A DNA stretch of 64,000 nt. Origin: Varroa destructor (Eukaryota > Arthropoda > Arachnida > Mesostigmata > Varroidae). The notes beneath the pieces are model-generated. The model saw only the letters and a list, made by a program, of their open reading frames with translations. It was not told the origin of the DNA and made no database searches. Below, piece by piece: positions 38,871-51,110 of the stretch (the first letter of the stretch is position 1; every line of letters begins with the position of its first letter). The position numbers and the translations under genes are program-made. Location of the stretch: assembly GCF_002443255.2 (NCBI RefSeq), contig NW_019211454.1, forward strand, positions 13,738,481 through 13,802,480, in the 5' to 3' direction.

Positions 38871-38902
38871 TTACGCAATCTAAGTGAGTTTACGCAATCT
38901 AA
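38871..38902. repeat. 13-bp direct repeat in tandem
   Basis: TTACGCAATCTAA occurs at 38871-38883 and again at 38890-38902, six bases apart. Directly upstream is an 8-bp inverted repeat, AATAACTC to GAGTTATT. No protein site that I know matches the unit. Confidence 0.6.
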
Positions 38903-41900
38903 AAGTAAAAAAGATACTCCATCAAAGGTCAAATTTCCAATGTGAAAGTGTAAAGGCAACTTCTAATAATAACCTACTGTTGCGTTTTTTTAAATTGTAT
39001 TTATTTTTTTTAATTAGGCGCGATTTAAATGTACGCCTTTGATTATCACTTAAACATTTTGTCAGATGTGCATATTAAATAGGAATTAAAATAGATGACT
39101 GATCTGTCTGAAGTGCTTGTTGGTATGGTTCGAACTCGTTTCGTGCCGGGAGTCAGCCAGCCGTCCGACGGAGCTCTGCCTAACAGCGGTACCGCACGCT
39201 AAATTCGAATCACAGAGACTAGCAACCTTAAAAAGGTAACGATCCACATAGTCAATAAGCTGAAGTCCCAGTAATTTTAACAGTATATTAATTGCGAGGA
39301 AACGCGGGTGTCATGAACAACACGCCTCAAAATCGAATAATATCTTACAAAAGTAAGCACTTTGGCGTATAAAAATTAGGCAACCATAAGGTATAGATAA
39401 CTATTATTATTATATCTCGCCGTAACATCGATGGCAGTATCTGTATGTTTGACACGACATTTTTTGTGAGAAGTTTTTCAAGACAAGGCATAGCACATTT
39501 GAACAAGTGGTCAACCATTAATCACTATTCGTTATTGGTTTTAGCCGCTTCCGGCCAAAATTCTATGATATCATATAGGCCCGTGATGCCTTTGCCGCCT
39601 GGAGCGTATTTGGTTATAGTTTAACGCGTTTCGTTAACCGTGTTCTGCAATAAGGTCATGTGCTTTGGGAGTTGTTTTATATGATAAGCCGACTTCATAG
39701 CTTTTTTGTTGCACAGATGCCACTTGAAGTATCCTCAAAATGATGACATTTAATGAGAAGTGTTTCCTGTTAACGTCATCATGATACAACTTATGATAAT
39801 GATCAACTTCGAAATGTTGAAGATGTCTGTGTATGGCGAGTTTTGAAATTGTTTATAGTCCTGCCCCTTAGAGAAGTGAAGTTTCAAGTTCCGACTCATT
39901 TGTTCAGCTGCGTTGTTCAATAATTAGTATAGTTAGCCGCCATACACTTATCACAGAGTACAAGATTTAGTCGAATTCGCCCTAAAATGGACACGCTTTA
40001 TTTGAAGTCATTGCCCCATTGAAAAACCATGGTGCTCAAACATCCTAAGACAAAGTATAGCAATTAGTCAATGTAAGTTTGTCACACTTAATCCTAAGAT
40101 ATCGTGAGATATATGCAATTTATTCGGGGAAACTCTAATGCTAACAAAAGAAAGTTGCAACGTGGTATCGACAAAAAAAAATTAGCTTCAGCAGAACTTG
40201 CTTTTTCTACATAGATGAAGACTCATCAACAACGGGACTGTCTGTAGTACACCCTAGTGCTGTTTGCTAAATTGATTCTTCCTTTAACTATTATTTTCAT
40301 TAGCTTTTGTTGAGCACGGAGTTCCGTCAGTTGAATTCTGCGAGACGACCATGTCTACATCTGGTCAAAATTCGCTTTAACAGATGGAAACTCTAAAGCT
40401 GGCTCCTCGTCCCCTCCCATAATGGACTTGAACGTCATAAGGTTTTTATGTCATATGCTGGTAAGGCACTGCGTGCCTTCCTGGTTTAACCCTAACTTAC
40501 AAAATAAGTTTTGATTTAATAGAAATAAACGTACGTGACCAAATTTGTAATTTTACATACATTTATCATCTTAGTGCTTCAATTAACAAAAGCAATAGAG
40601 AACGACGAGTATGCACAATAATCATATGAATGTATTTAGCTACAACTCGGTTATGTTCGAAGAAGTTACTCATAGAAATTTAAGATCATAAGTGTAAAAG
40701 CAACTTCTTCAAAGTTCAATTGGTCCTCGCACTTACTCATTTTGAGTACAAGACGTATCTTGAAATTGCAACAAAAATGTTACGAAGAAAATTTTACCTA
40801 TGGTCTATCGTGATGGTGATGTATAGGGTCATAGAAGCGATTTAGAATACGCGCTTGCAGTCATCGTACGCCACATGCATGCAGGGCGTAAAACCAAAAA
40901 TAATACCTCAAATTTTTGGACTAGTTGAAATGCGCCAGTTGTCTACAGCATAAAAGTTCTTTGTCTATTCAGTCATAATTCGTTCATATGATTGACAGTT
41001 AATTTCTTCTAGAATAACCTCCTTGCGTCGGATAGTGAGCCAATAGCGGATTATAACATAATCTGATCTTTATTAGTTAATAAGGTGACATTTTTGCTAA
41101 CTTTTCGAGTCCCTTAAGGTCATCCCCAGATCAATAATACGTGACCGATCATATATGGAATAATGTGAGATTTTACTTAACAGATCTCACTACTTTTTTT
41201 TGACATACTGAGTTAAACCTGGTAGAGAATTGGTTTAGCTTGTAACTTCTACGCATTTAAGTTAAGGCCAGCACTGGTCTTCCGTAGACAAGATGTGATT
41301 TCTCTGATATTATCCATTAATGGCTTCGTATTAATAATGAACTGAAGCATCAATACCTCAAACTGGCCATAGCTAGCATGCAATTGTTAATCTAACAATT
41401 AGCCAGTCAATGGTTTCCAATAGTTTAGTAGTTTTAAATTTGAACTAAAGCCCATAACCTGCGCACGAAATGGGACGGCCACGGTTTGAGATATTGGAAA
41501 CTTGACGAAAGAGGAAAAATGCCGCTAATATCAACTAAAAGGATATATAGAGAGGACACTTAGCTACGAAACGAAGTGCGCTCCAGTAACGATGTCCTTA
41601 GAGTCTCAACAGCCGGAAGCAGTGAGGCCACAGGACGCCTTGCCACCGAAGGGCTTGTCTTTGCCGTCTGTGAAAAAATTGCTATATAGGAGGAAATTCG
41701 TACAAGAATATTGTTGACACCATTTGAAAAGGATTCGTACCAGTCAGGCAAACAAGAGGAAAGCAATAACATGTTCAGAGGTCTGCATCTGGCAAGCACA
41801 ACTCTAAGTATACGCCAAGAAATTCTTACGATGTGTGATGTAGTAATGAGTGACTCCACGTTTGAAAGTTATTACTGATCAGTCGTTGACTGACATCCCA

Positions 41901-44900
41901 CCGCTTATTTATTCTTGAAAACATATCTATTTGTTAAAGAAGGCACCTTCTGTAACATCTTTGTACGCAAGCGAATACGGAGTGTTTCTTTTTGTAAAAG
42001 CACACATCTGTGTACTTTGTTAGCTTTCACGGACGAGTAGCAAGGAGCTACGTCCTTGAATTTCATATTACGTACAATTATTATCCACGTATTTCCTTTT
42101 TACGTACGAAAAAATTGTCGTCGCATATATCAATGAGTACAATGCTACACCTACCTGCCTAAAAATAAAATGAATCAACAAGTTGATCGAAAACTATGTA
42201 CATTTAGGTAAGAGTGATTTTGACAATGATGGGGAAATCCCAAGACAGGAATACAATGACTAAATTCAATGTACTTTTAAGAATGTATAGCATTATGAAT
42301 GACAAAGTTTATATGGTCGACATTAATCATTTTTTATTTATATATTATTAATCATATTTAGAAACATTATGACACTCTAGCTAATTCTTCGAAAAGATAT
42401 CATTGCGCAGTCGATGATGCATGGTCTATTTTTATGTTTCAGCCGTAGAAGGGAAACGTTCTGTAAAGCTGTTGTAGGCTTAAAAGTTTCCCTTAATATA
42501 TGCTTTTGAATGGAGAACAGTGAGCTAAACTAAAAAAAAATGTGCTTCTAACCTTGGGTTTATACACCTCGCTCCCAAGATTCGACTAGAGACTCCCGAT
42601 GTGATGCTTTTGTAATTCCCTTCGGTGGCAACATCTGTTGCTACATGTACACGGAATAGGTCATCCACGGGTTGTACATTTATCAAGACTGGCTGGCATT
42701 TTTAAATGCCTTCTTAATACCGCTACAGCATCGACAGTTGTCCCACAAGCAATAGCGGACAAAGAGGTGCGACTTTAGTTATTAAGATACTTCACCTACG
42801 TAAGTGGATACGTAGCGTCACAATGTCTATGGCGGAAGTGAAAGTAGTGATCCCTGGCTTATCCAGCCCGAAGCTGACTAAGCGGAACAACGGTTCGCTG
42901 TGACGCTTCTAACGTACTTTTTATTCTATCAGCACTCGAAGGTATCCATAGATGACGCAGATCATGTGTGCGTCATAGATCGCAACGGAGTACACACTGC
43001 TGGCAGTTCCTATTTGATCTTGATTCAAATTCGACCGAATTTATTGGCTTTCTTTCACTAATGCCACTAGTCGAATCTATCGAGGCCTGAAAGAGCAGTT
43101 CTTGCCGAAGCTTTCACCACCGTTCATAAACTGAATGTTTCTGTTAAAAACCGCAGGAACATCGTTGTCGCCCATTACTTCGAGCCCTATCTAGAGGCTA
43201 AGCGTTGCTCGAGGCCTTTACAGCTCACACAGTGCTTCACGCTTAGACACGAATGGGTGAGTGATACAGAAGAACAAAAAGAAGGTTCGCCTCTTATTTA
43301 GCATTCAGCTGAACTAGGGTGCTCGATCAGGGAGAAACTCCGATATAGTCCAGAGGCAGAGCGTGGCTTGTTGCCTGAATAGATCACAGAGCGAGAGTCC
43401 GATTGCAGAATATCTACTCGGTTCAATGAAGATCCAGCTGAGGGATGTCTGAGAACAGAGGCCATCTGACATTTGACTCAGAAGAGCAATCTATTCAACT
43501 TAACTTGTAGAAATATTAGACGTGTGTATTGGGCGCAGCTTCTATGTTTAGCTTGACTTGAAAGCAATCGTGTCCAACCAATAGACCTCTAGATACTGGG
43601 CTTATAACCATCTCTTACTATGCTGCAGACTGGTACAAGATGAATTAATTGAAGCTGTTAGCCGCAACAAGGAGCATATATTGTGTTATCGATTCTTATT
43701 TGATAAGAGCAGCGTCATTAGAACCTCACCTAACTGCAGTTTTCAACATTTAATTCGAGAATAGGTAAGAAATTTAGGTTTATAGACATGTTATATGTGC
43801 ACCGATTCAAATAAACTCAGAACCTCAAATTCGTGAACGGATAGCCTTTAAAAAGAAACCATTCGAGCTCATGAGGCCCCTTCATCGATCCGTAAATCGT
43901 ACCTGTGAAACAATGCAAACGTTTAGTTACGGACTGATAATCAGTAACATTTCGCTAAAGCGTCATTTAAAAAAACTGTAGCATACTTAACTTGTTGCTA
44001 TATGATTTTTTCGGCACATTGATTATCAACGGGGCCAACAAGAATGTATATACTTCGTATCAGTCATGGTAGGTTACTGTGTCCGACCTCATTGATTTCA
44101 CAGAACGTACATAAAAATATTGTTTATTAGGCAAATATGCAGGAATGTTATTGTTCAGCACAAGGACTCACGTGTTCGTTATGGAATAGCCATGTTAGCT
44201 CGACCCCAACACATCAAACGAGAGATCTCGGTCCGACGTACATTATGATGCAGTATCTCAACCTACCGGGATAGGAGGCGCCTCAGCTGCTTTTGATTCC
44301 AAAGTGCCGTCCCTCAGGTTCAGTATTAGCTACTCAAACTAGATTATGGAGGCAGGGAGCCTATGATAAACCTGCCGAACTCATCCTTCAGGCTAAAATC
44401 CAAAAAAGTTACTATAGTGATAATTATTGCACACCTATGTCCAGTAATTCGTACCATGCAAACTAGAAACAATAGCGAAGGCAACGACGGAAAGGACTAT
44501 CGATATCGCTGCTATCAGTAAGTCCCTCAGTAAATTTTATTTGGATAGGTTTGATTTATAATTCATTAAATATTTTATTAGATAAAACGGATTTTAATGC
44601 TTGCTGCTAATTATAACATTTGACCCTAACGGACTGTTTTATGATTATACAGGCTCAAACGTTACATGAGTTGCGACAAGCGTATATCACAGACCGACAG
44701 TTCGGATCTTTCTTCACGTCAGGTACGCGGCAAAAAACTTAGTTCAAGAAATAATTAATAATAGACAGATATAATTAGAATGGATTAAAAAACAAAATAG
44801 GTATACCGATTTTTACCAATCTATTGAGCAAATTTCCCACTTATACGAATATAAACTAATCGCCATACAAACGTAATTAGCGCTATTTGTACACATATAG

Positions 44901-47461
44901 CAGCCACAAGGTCGCATCCATCACATTCGACGTTTTCTGCTATAATCTTTTCTGTACCAGCTACCGTGGTCGACTAATATGCGTTTTCTCTTAGCGATTT
45001 CAAACATATCTGCATACTACTAGTACGGCCCTAGCCGTCGCAATACGCATACATATTTATCGTTATCATAAGCTTAAATGAACCCATTGAGTCCAAATCA
45101 ACTGTAGTAGGTTCCGCATCTTCCCTCGTAAAACCGACAGCTAACAGCCGCATTTGTTGTTCGCACACCCGTTTCACTTATCTAATATATACATACGAGA
45201 GTATATATGCATCTTCGTTCTTGCATACATTCTAACCCCGGCTCCAGGTTTGTCTTTGAGGCACGATTTGCTTCCGTTTGCTGGCATATCCTTTTTGTTC
45301 TAAATGACAAGACGGTCGTCAGCTGTGCTGCTCTCTATGCTCCAGTCTGTGCCTGCCAGCTCTCCCTCGCTTCCTCTCCATTATCTCGCGTTTGCTCCTT
45401 TCCGATTTGAAGGACCGACTGGGAAGAGCCTTAGACTTTTCACTCCGACACAAAGAGAAAGGGAGAGGCAGACAACAGCGAGCTCAGCGCGGCGTAGCTC
45501 GCTACCTTCCCCCCTAGTTTCGACTACGTGCCTGTGCCTCTCTGTGCCTGCATGCATATCCCCCGCCTTCCCCCTGCCCACCCGGAACAGAAGAGCATCG
45601 ACCACTAATACTCTGCTGGCGCTCTTCTATTGCTTCTACTAGCACTACTACGATTAGTGGTCCTGCCAAAAAGATCTCTGACAGCAGTTAGTATCGGCGG
45701 CGGTCGAAACGCCTCAGCTGACACGGGTCCCCCCGGCCGTTCGTAGTTTACTCCCAGCAGGCCAACCAGACGTCCTCCGCTGTCTCGCCAAGCTCTTCGC
45801 TCTGGCAGCGACAGCAGCACTGTTAGTTACTCGTCTGCTACTACCACTCAGTTGCTTAGCCGTTCTAGTCGGTTTGCCTGCGAGTCTTGTGGCCACCCAA
45901 AGAATCAAACTTGAGCGCCGCACCGCTCCGACTCCGCTTTCGTCCAGAACAAAAGCGAAACAAGGATAGCTAGAGAAGAGAGAGAACAGCGAACCATCCG
46001 TTTGCTACTGCGCCGTCCGCTCCCTCGAGCTGCTGTAGCTGTTTCTGCCTGGTTTAGGCCGCAGCGAACGATGGCCATCTGTTGTCCTTTTCTCGCGCCC
46101 GCCGCGACCGCGCAGAGGCAGCAGCATCATGGTGCTGCCGCTATTGCTGAAGCAACGGCGCCGGTGGGTGACAACAGCAGCCGCAGCGATTTCGTTGTGC
46201 TACGAACGATGCTGTTTCGTTATCGTTGTTTCGATGCTCTTGGTGAGCTCAGTAACGGCGGCCCCAAGCAACATCCGTTCACCTGAGAGCGCAGGCATGC
46301 AGCTCAACTCCCCTCTCACTGGTAACAGCAGCGGCGGCCGACGAAAAGATATGTACCACTAGTCAGCAGAGTAAACGAAGCAACGAACTAGCGAGTGGCC
46401 AGATTAAGGCAACAACCGATTTTTCTACCTTCGCCTCTATGATACGATATGTGTGTCCTTCTGCTGCTGCTGTGGCCGTATTGGCGCCGTCAGCTGTTGT
46501 TGTTGTTACAAAGGTTCAGGCGAGAGGAGGAGAAGGCCAGAAGAGCCCTCTGCGAGGAGCAGAGCTGTTGCGCCGGCGGCCACAGACCCCACCGCCACCG
46601 CTGCAACGGTGAGTAAGGGTGATGCTGTTGTTGCTGGTAGTATAGCACGCAGCAGTTGTAGTGGCGATGTCGCTGAGAGTCAGTGTTTCTCTAGTCGCCA
46701 TCGCTGCCAGCAGCGGTTGTTCGGTAAAGTGACGACAACGACCACAGTTACTGGTGGCTGCTGCTGGATAAAAGAGAGCGCTACTCACTGAGAGGGGTAA
46801 TGTTCGGCTCAAACGAACGGATGAGCTACGACATCAACCAGCCGAGCCCTCTCCCCGCAGCGTTTGCTGCTGGTGCTGTTAAGAGCCGTTTTGGCGGCGC
46901 TGTCGATGGGCGCGCTGTCGGCAGGGATCACTTGAAGGGAGCAGACGGCCACGATAGCCAATAAAGTGGGTTGGTAGCTTAATTGGCTGTTCGCGAGGTG
47001 TTGTTGGATCCCACATCGATGCATTATACTACAAACATTGTTCAATGTTGATACTGGTCACGGTGCACGACATATTCTGATTCCATGCAGCAATCGTACG
47101 ACAACACCCGCGGTAAACTCTCAGCTTCGGTTCGTCATAGGTAGATATCGCAATTAATCTAACTGTGGACATAAGATCAATCGTTGAATGCCTGTGACGT
47201 TTTCGCGCGATGCGACAGCTGTGGCCGGCGGAACCGGCAACCAATCAAGCAAAGCACACATAACGTATGCGAACGGATATTGCGCACCGATAGCTGCTCG
47301 TTCTAATTCTCGAAAAGCATTCCCTTCAGCGACTTTGCTTTTCAATTAGCCGCTGAATTAGCTGGGTACATGTTGGAACCAACAACTTTTAGCCGCTTAC
47401 CACCTACCCGATGACAACGCAGCAACAGGCAACTTCTGTTCGATGGTAACGACAACGATAA

Positions 47462-47914
47462 ATGACATTGGGCACCGGTAACATTAGCCCAGTTCTAGCG
47501 CGTTCGCCGCCGCCGCCGCTCCCGTCGGCGCGCGGTGGTGTGTCGCCCGCCATCGCTGTGAGGAAAGATAGAAAAACAGCGCGAGTAACTCTTGCGAGCG
47601 AACGAGAGAGACAAAAAAGGAAAGACAGAATTGGGGAAAGGAAAGAAAACGATGGAGAGGATATTGCTAATCGTATAGGATGGCTGTTAGTGCGTGGCGC
47701 ATGTGCGTCTGTGCCTTGGATAGACCGGGCTGTGTCGCTTTGTTCCAACGACGACGACAACGACGGAACAACAAACGGTGCTACTATGCCGTATCAAGCC
47801 ACTGCTCTCCCCACTTTACCCCCTCCCCCAAACAACTCGACCATTACTGCTAATTCGGCATCGCCACCCGCCGCTGCGGAGGAGGACTTTATCGACGTTG
47901 CGGCGATGGGGTAA
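47462..47914 (+). CDS. Possible 150-codon ORF upstream of the first exon
   Basis: The frame opens with ATG (weak context, T at -3) and ends at a TAA. The peptide has proline stretches near residues 17-20 and 121-124, a strongly charged middle around SERERQKRKDRIGERKEND, a short acidic run NDDDND, and a C-terminus EEDFIDVAAMG. No domain is recognised. It could be an exon, with a weak GTAACG donor just before the stop, an upstream ORF in the leader of the gene at 49038, or an open frame allowed by high GC. A 118-codon frame lies opposite on the minus strand, which shows how permissive this stretch is. Confidence 0.25.
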   Translation: MTLGTGNISPVLARSPPPPLPSARGGVSPAIAVRKDRKTARVTLASERERQKRKDRIGERKENDGEDIANRIGWLLVRGACASVPWIDRAVSLCSNDDDNDGTTNGATMPYQATALPTLPPPPNNSTITANSASPPAAAEEDFIDVAAMG

Positions 47915-48066
47915 CGACACGGCGCACTACTGCTACCGCGGCATCTCAGATCTGTTCAGTGCGTCTCCAGTATTGAACAGCGTCTATTCCCTAGCCTCTT
48001 TACCCGACGAACCCGATTTTGCTTAATTCGTTGATCTGTGACCCCTGATCTGTTCTCGTCATCGAC

Positions 48067-48082
48067 GACGACGACGACGGTT
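48067..48082. repeat. (GAC)n trinucleotide repeat
   Basis: About five GAC units within the GC-rich leader region. Confidence 0.7.
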
Positions 48083-48433
48083 CGAGACGTGTGCGCGCCA
48101 CTGACGAGCGGCGGCGGCGGAAGATTGCGCCATTGATGCGCCCAACTCTCCGCGACAACCACCAACCCATACGGTTCGCGGCAGTCATCGCTGCGCGGCC
48201 AGCACGAGTGCAGTCAGTGACCAGCTACCGCGGCAGTTCTTACTTGATGTAAGAATAAATTGGACAGGGTTATTTGTCGTGCTGAGACTGTTGACAACTT
48301 GAAAGGCGTGCCCGAGCGCCGCTAGAATTTGTGACGATGTATAAGAAGAATATGTCTGTGCATGTGATCACTAGTCAGTTCATTTGGTGCGTTGCGCCCA
48401 TACCAATGGAGTAACAGTTATTAATTGAGGAGT

Positions 48434-48474
<41 letters not shown>

Positions 48475-48541
48475 ATATATACACACATATATATACATAT
48501 ATATATATATACATATATATATATCTATATATATATATATA
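48434..48541. repeat. 108-bp (TA)n microsatellite with short interruptions
   Basis: The longest simple repeat of the window: more than 50 TA units broken by a few TTA, CA and CTA steps. It lies between the presumed promoter region and the 49.0-kb exon. Confidence 0.95.
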
Positions 48542-49037
48542 GTATCGTTGTTACTGCTGCTAATAAACTGCACTGTTGCCGCTGGCGCTAACGATAGGAT
48601 GAGCGAATCGCTGGCTGCCGACTGTTGTGGTGAAGTGTTGTTTCGCTATTGGATATCACTGTGAACTAGAGTGCTGTGTTTATTACTTTTGTGCTGGTGA
48701 GCCTGTTCGTGTTTCGTCAACGTCGATGTCGTTTGTCACTGAGTTTTCGTTGTCATTACTGCCGTTGCGCCATCGCTGCCGCCACCGGGACCGAAGCATC
48801 TGCGGCAGCTGCCGCGGTCATCATCATCTTGTTCTCTCGATGTGCGCGGGCTCTTTCCTGGCGCCCGCCAAACCGGCCGGGATTTAGCATCCGGCTGGTC
48901 TCAGCCCGCGCTCTCCGCTTAGCGGGTCAGGCGCTGCGGGAGCAGCAGCGGCCAAGAGGAGGACTTCTACCGACGACGGGACCAGCAGCAGCAAAGCAGA
49001 CAGATTGTGTGTGTCGGTTGTCGTGTTGTGAAACAAA

Positions 49038-49229
49038 ATGGCCTCTCGGGTCCACCAGCGGTTTCCGGGGGCCCGAGTGCCCCGTGGCGGGCGAAAACTC
49101 GTTAGGTGTGGGCCCGTAAAACCGCCAGAACATTCCCCCAACCCACTGGTCAGGGGCGCCGCAAGAATCGCCCGTGCCAGGGCCCGTTTCGTAAACGTCT
49201 TCGGCGACTCGGCCTCCGACACCGATGAG
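49038..49229 (+). CDS. First coding exon of an unidentified gene
   Basis: ATG in strong context (A at -3, G at +4) opens 64 codons that end exactly before GTATGT, a consensus splice donor, so the exon ends in phase 0. An in-frame TGA three codons upstream makes this the first possible Met. Third codon positions are mostly G or C, unlike the low-complexity surroundings. The peptide starts MASRVHQRFPGARVPRGGRK, is basic (eight Arg between 39 and 50 and 12-20) and closes with FVNVFGDSASDTDE, a likely phosphorylatable acidic end. There is no signal peptide, so the N-terminus should be cytoplasmic or nuclear. Reading past the donor gives a leucine-rich tail coded by the intron's pyrimidine runs. 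I do not recognise the family; later exons are not identified, and the next 14.8 kb may all be intron. Confidence 0.65.
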
Positions 49230-49235
49230 GTATGT
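49230..49235 (+). other. GTATGT splice donor
   Basis: GAG|GTATGT fits the metazoan 5' splice-site consensus and falls exactly where the coding character of the frame stops and C/T-rich repeats begin. Confidence 0.6.
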
Positions 49236-49624
49236 GTTGTGTCTCTATACTTCATGTACTTCTACTTCATTAAGATCCTTCTTCTTCCACTCCTTCTTCT
49301 GCTACTGTGACTACTGCAGCAACACCAACAGTACAAACAACAACGACAAATGCTGCTTTACTTCACACAGATTCTATCCCACGCGACAAAGCAAGATACC
49401 GTCGAGGATTTCAGTGTTGATAGGATCCAATAATAGGATACTTCAGCGGCCGACTCTGGCGAATTAGTGGCTCTATTAATGCGACGTCACTGGTGTTTTC
49501 TCCAAACTACACTACGGATGTTAATGATAGTCAAAATAACGATAAGAATAAGAGTAGTTCTAACAGGATGGATAGATTCGTTATCGGCTACTTCAGAGAC
49601 GCACTACTGGTAAATTCATCGCGT

Positions 49625-49650
49625 TCGCTCGCTCGCTCGCTCGCTTGCTC
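49625..49650. repeat. (TCGC)n microsatellite
   Basis: Five TCGC units with one variant (TTGC). CpG-containing simple repeat. Confidence 0.8.
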
Positions 49651-49679
49651 ACGCGTACCTATTCTTTTTTTGGCTATTG

Positions 49680-49783
49680 ATGTGTCTATGTATGTGGGTG
49701 GGTAGGTGCGTGTGTGAGCCTATGTCTGTGTATGTGTGTGTGTGTGAATGCCTGCGCGTGTGTGTGTGTGTATGTGAGCTTGT

Positions 49784-49823
<40 letters not shown>

Positions 49824-49826
49824 ACA
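49680..49826. repeat. Long (TG)n microsatellite with interruptions
   Basis: About 147 bases dominated by TG, with purer runs at the 3' end (49789-49819). It can adopt Z-DNA in principle. Frames of Val/Cys or His/Thr repeats on both strands are shadows of it. Confidence 0.9.
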
Positions 49827-50215
49827 CGTTTTTGGATAAGTTGTATAGATACTGATTTGTATCTAAACAAAACATCATAAGGATTAGTAGCAGTGGTTGA
49901 AAAAGCGGCCGGAAAAATATGCGATATAGCCGCAGCAGCACCAATAACAATATCAACAATAGGTAAAACGACGGACTGGATGCAATGTGTTCGCGGATCC
50001 GTCGCAAAGATTCGCGAGCTCGTAATGCCAACTCAATCAAACCGGTGTAGTTGCCAGCGACGGTATCGAGATCAGCATGAACAAGAAACAAACATTGAAT
50101 GCACCTTTTAGCGAGAGACGTCCGTCTATGTCGCTTCAATAGGAACAAAACGTTTTGGAGGCTTCAGAATTCGTTGCTTAGTGGCCATCTAGACTTGGCT
50201 ATACTGGCCTAGCTT

Positions 50216-50237
50216 CGCCCGCCCGCCCGCCCGCCCG
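50216..50237. repeat. (GCCC)n repeat
   Basis: Five CCCG/GCCC units in a row. On the opposite strand it is G-rich (GGGC), with runs of three G that could form a quadruplex. Confidence 0.85.
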
Positions 50238-50945
50238 GATAATCTCTGCGGCTGTTTCCACTACGATCAAATAGATATGAACAGCTATAAGCGTTACTTG
50301 ATTGTCTCAACACCATCTCGACAGATATAGTCCAAATAGTCAATATTACCTCTCCTAGTAGACGGTAGAGTTTTGAAGAGGCCGAAGATGATGCTTGTTG
50401 TTGTTACATCCTATTCATTTCGCCTCCTCTGTGAGCTCCTGCTTGGTAGTATAATAGTATCAGTCGTGTTCTGCCGAGTTCGCAGAGTTTGTCCATTGCC
50501 GTCTCTTGATGAGTGTGTGTGTGTGTGTTCAGCCAGAAGGAGCGAGCCGTGTTTGCCCCTGCCAGGCTGGGTGGCTGGCTGTCCGTCTGGGCAGTCCAGT
50601 ACCGTAGAGTCCAGCATCGCTACTGAATGTTCTAGGTAGATAAAAAAAGAATCGAAGTGATGTTATTACTGCATGCTCTGACGACCGTTGTGATTTGTCT
50701 GGTGCTGCTGTTACCAATGACGGTCAGCAGTTAGCTGTGGTTATTGTAAGGCTAATGGTGATCAGTGAGAAGATTACACAATGACGACCCGTTCTCTCTT
50801 TGCACAGACATCACAGAGGTAGCCTGTCTGCTGCTGATGGCACTGTTATGGTTGATGATGGTGTCGTTGCCGACGGCGTTGTCATCGTGTGCTCCGGTTT
50901 TCAGAACGGATTACGAATGATAGGAAATATGGACGGAGAGAAAAA

Positions 50946-51110
50946 ATGGATAAAGGATTGAACAAAATGGCCTCTATCTCTATGTGCCGTCTCGATAAGC
51001 CGGTCGGATTTATGCTTCGACTAGACGCTATGGTTATCATAGTGAAGCTTGAATTGACATTGCTGTTGGTCAACTTAGATGGGAGTCAGAAGTGTCCTGT
51101 TTGTCGTTAG
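50946..51110 (+). CDS. Low-confidence 54-codon small ORF
   Basis: Opens with ATG (A at -3) and holds a second in-frame ATG in strong context (AAAATGGCC) at 50967. It encodes a hydrophobic stretch VIIVKLELTLLLVNL and ends in CPVCR. The 15 bases around the second ATG are identical to those around the start of the 49038 exon. No family is recognised and the frame may be chance. Confidence 0.15.
   Translation: MDKGLNKMASISMCRLDKPVGFMLRLDAMVIIVKLELTLLLVNLDGSQKCPVCR

Larger units (their letters stand above)
37990..45190. other. Gene-poor region, no recognised gene
   Basis: No frame over 100 codons was found. At 41560-41880 the plus strand shows short peptide-like stretches in two successive frames (for example RPQDALPPKGLSLPSVKKLL, then QSGKQEESNNMFRG) broken by stops, which might be a decayed coding fragment but could be chance. 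Small hairpins at 41382-41400 (8-bp arms, ATC loop) and near 42962-42986 (ATGACGCA/TGCGTCAT) are within chance expectation. Confidence 0.55.
45200..49037 (+). promoter_or_regulatory. GC-richer, repeat-dense promoter/5' leader region
   Basis: From about 45.2 kb the sequence becomes CpG-rich and full of GCN, CAG and CTG codon-like units, with a C/T-rich strand near 45.3-45.6 kb and purine-rich stretches beyond. Stops become rare in all frames, so several 70-150-codon frames arise on both strands, and most are not real. Since a confident first coding exon starts at 49038 on the plus strand, I infer that this interval contains its promoter and 5' untranslated exon(s). I could not fix a transcription start or a TATA element. 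Confidence 0.45.

Noticed and set aside
39128..39138. GGTTCGAACTC, resembling the B box of a tRNA gene
   Set aside because: No A box at the right distance and no cloverleaf pairing around it.
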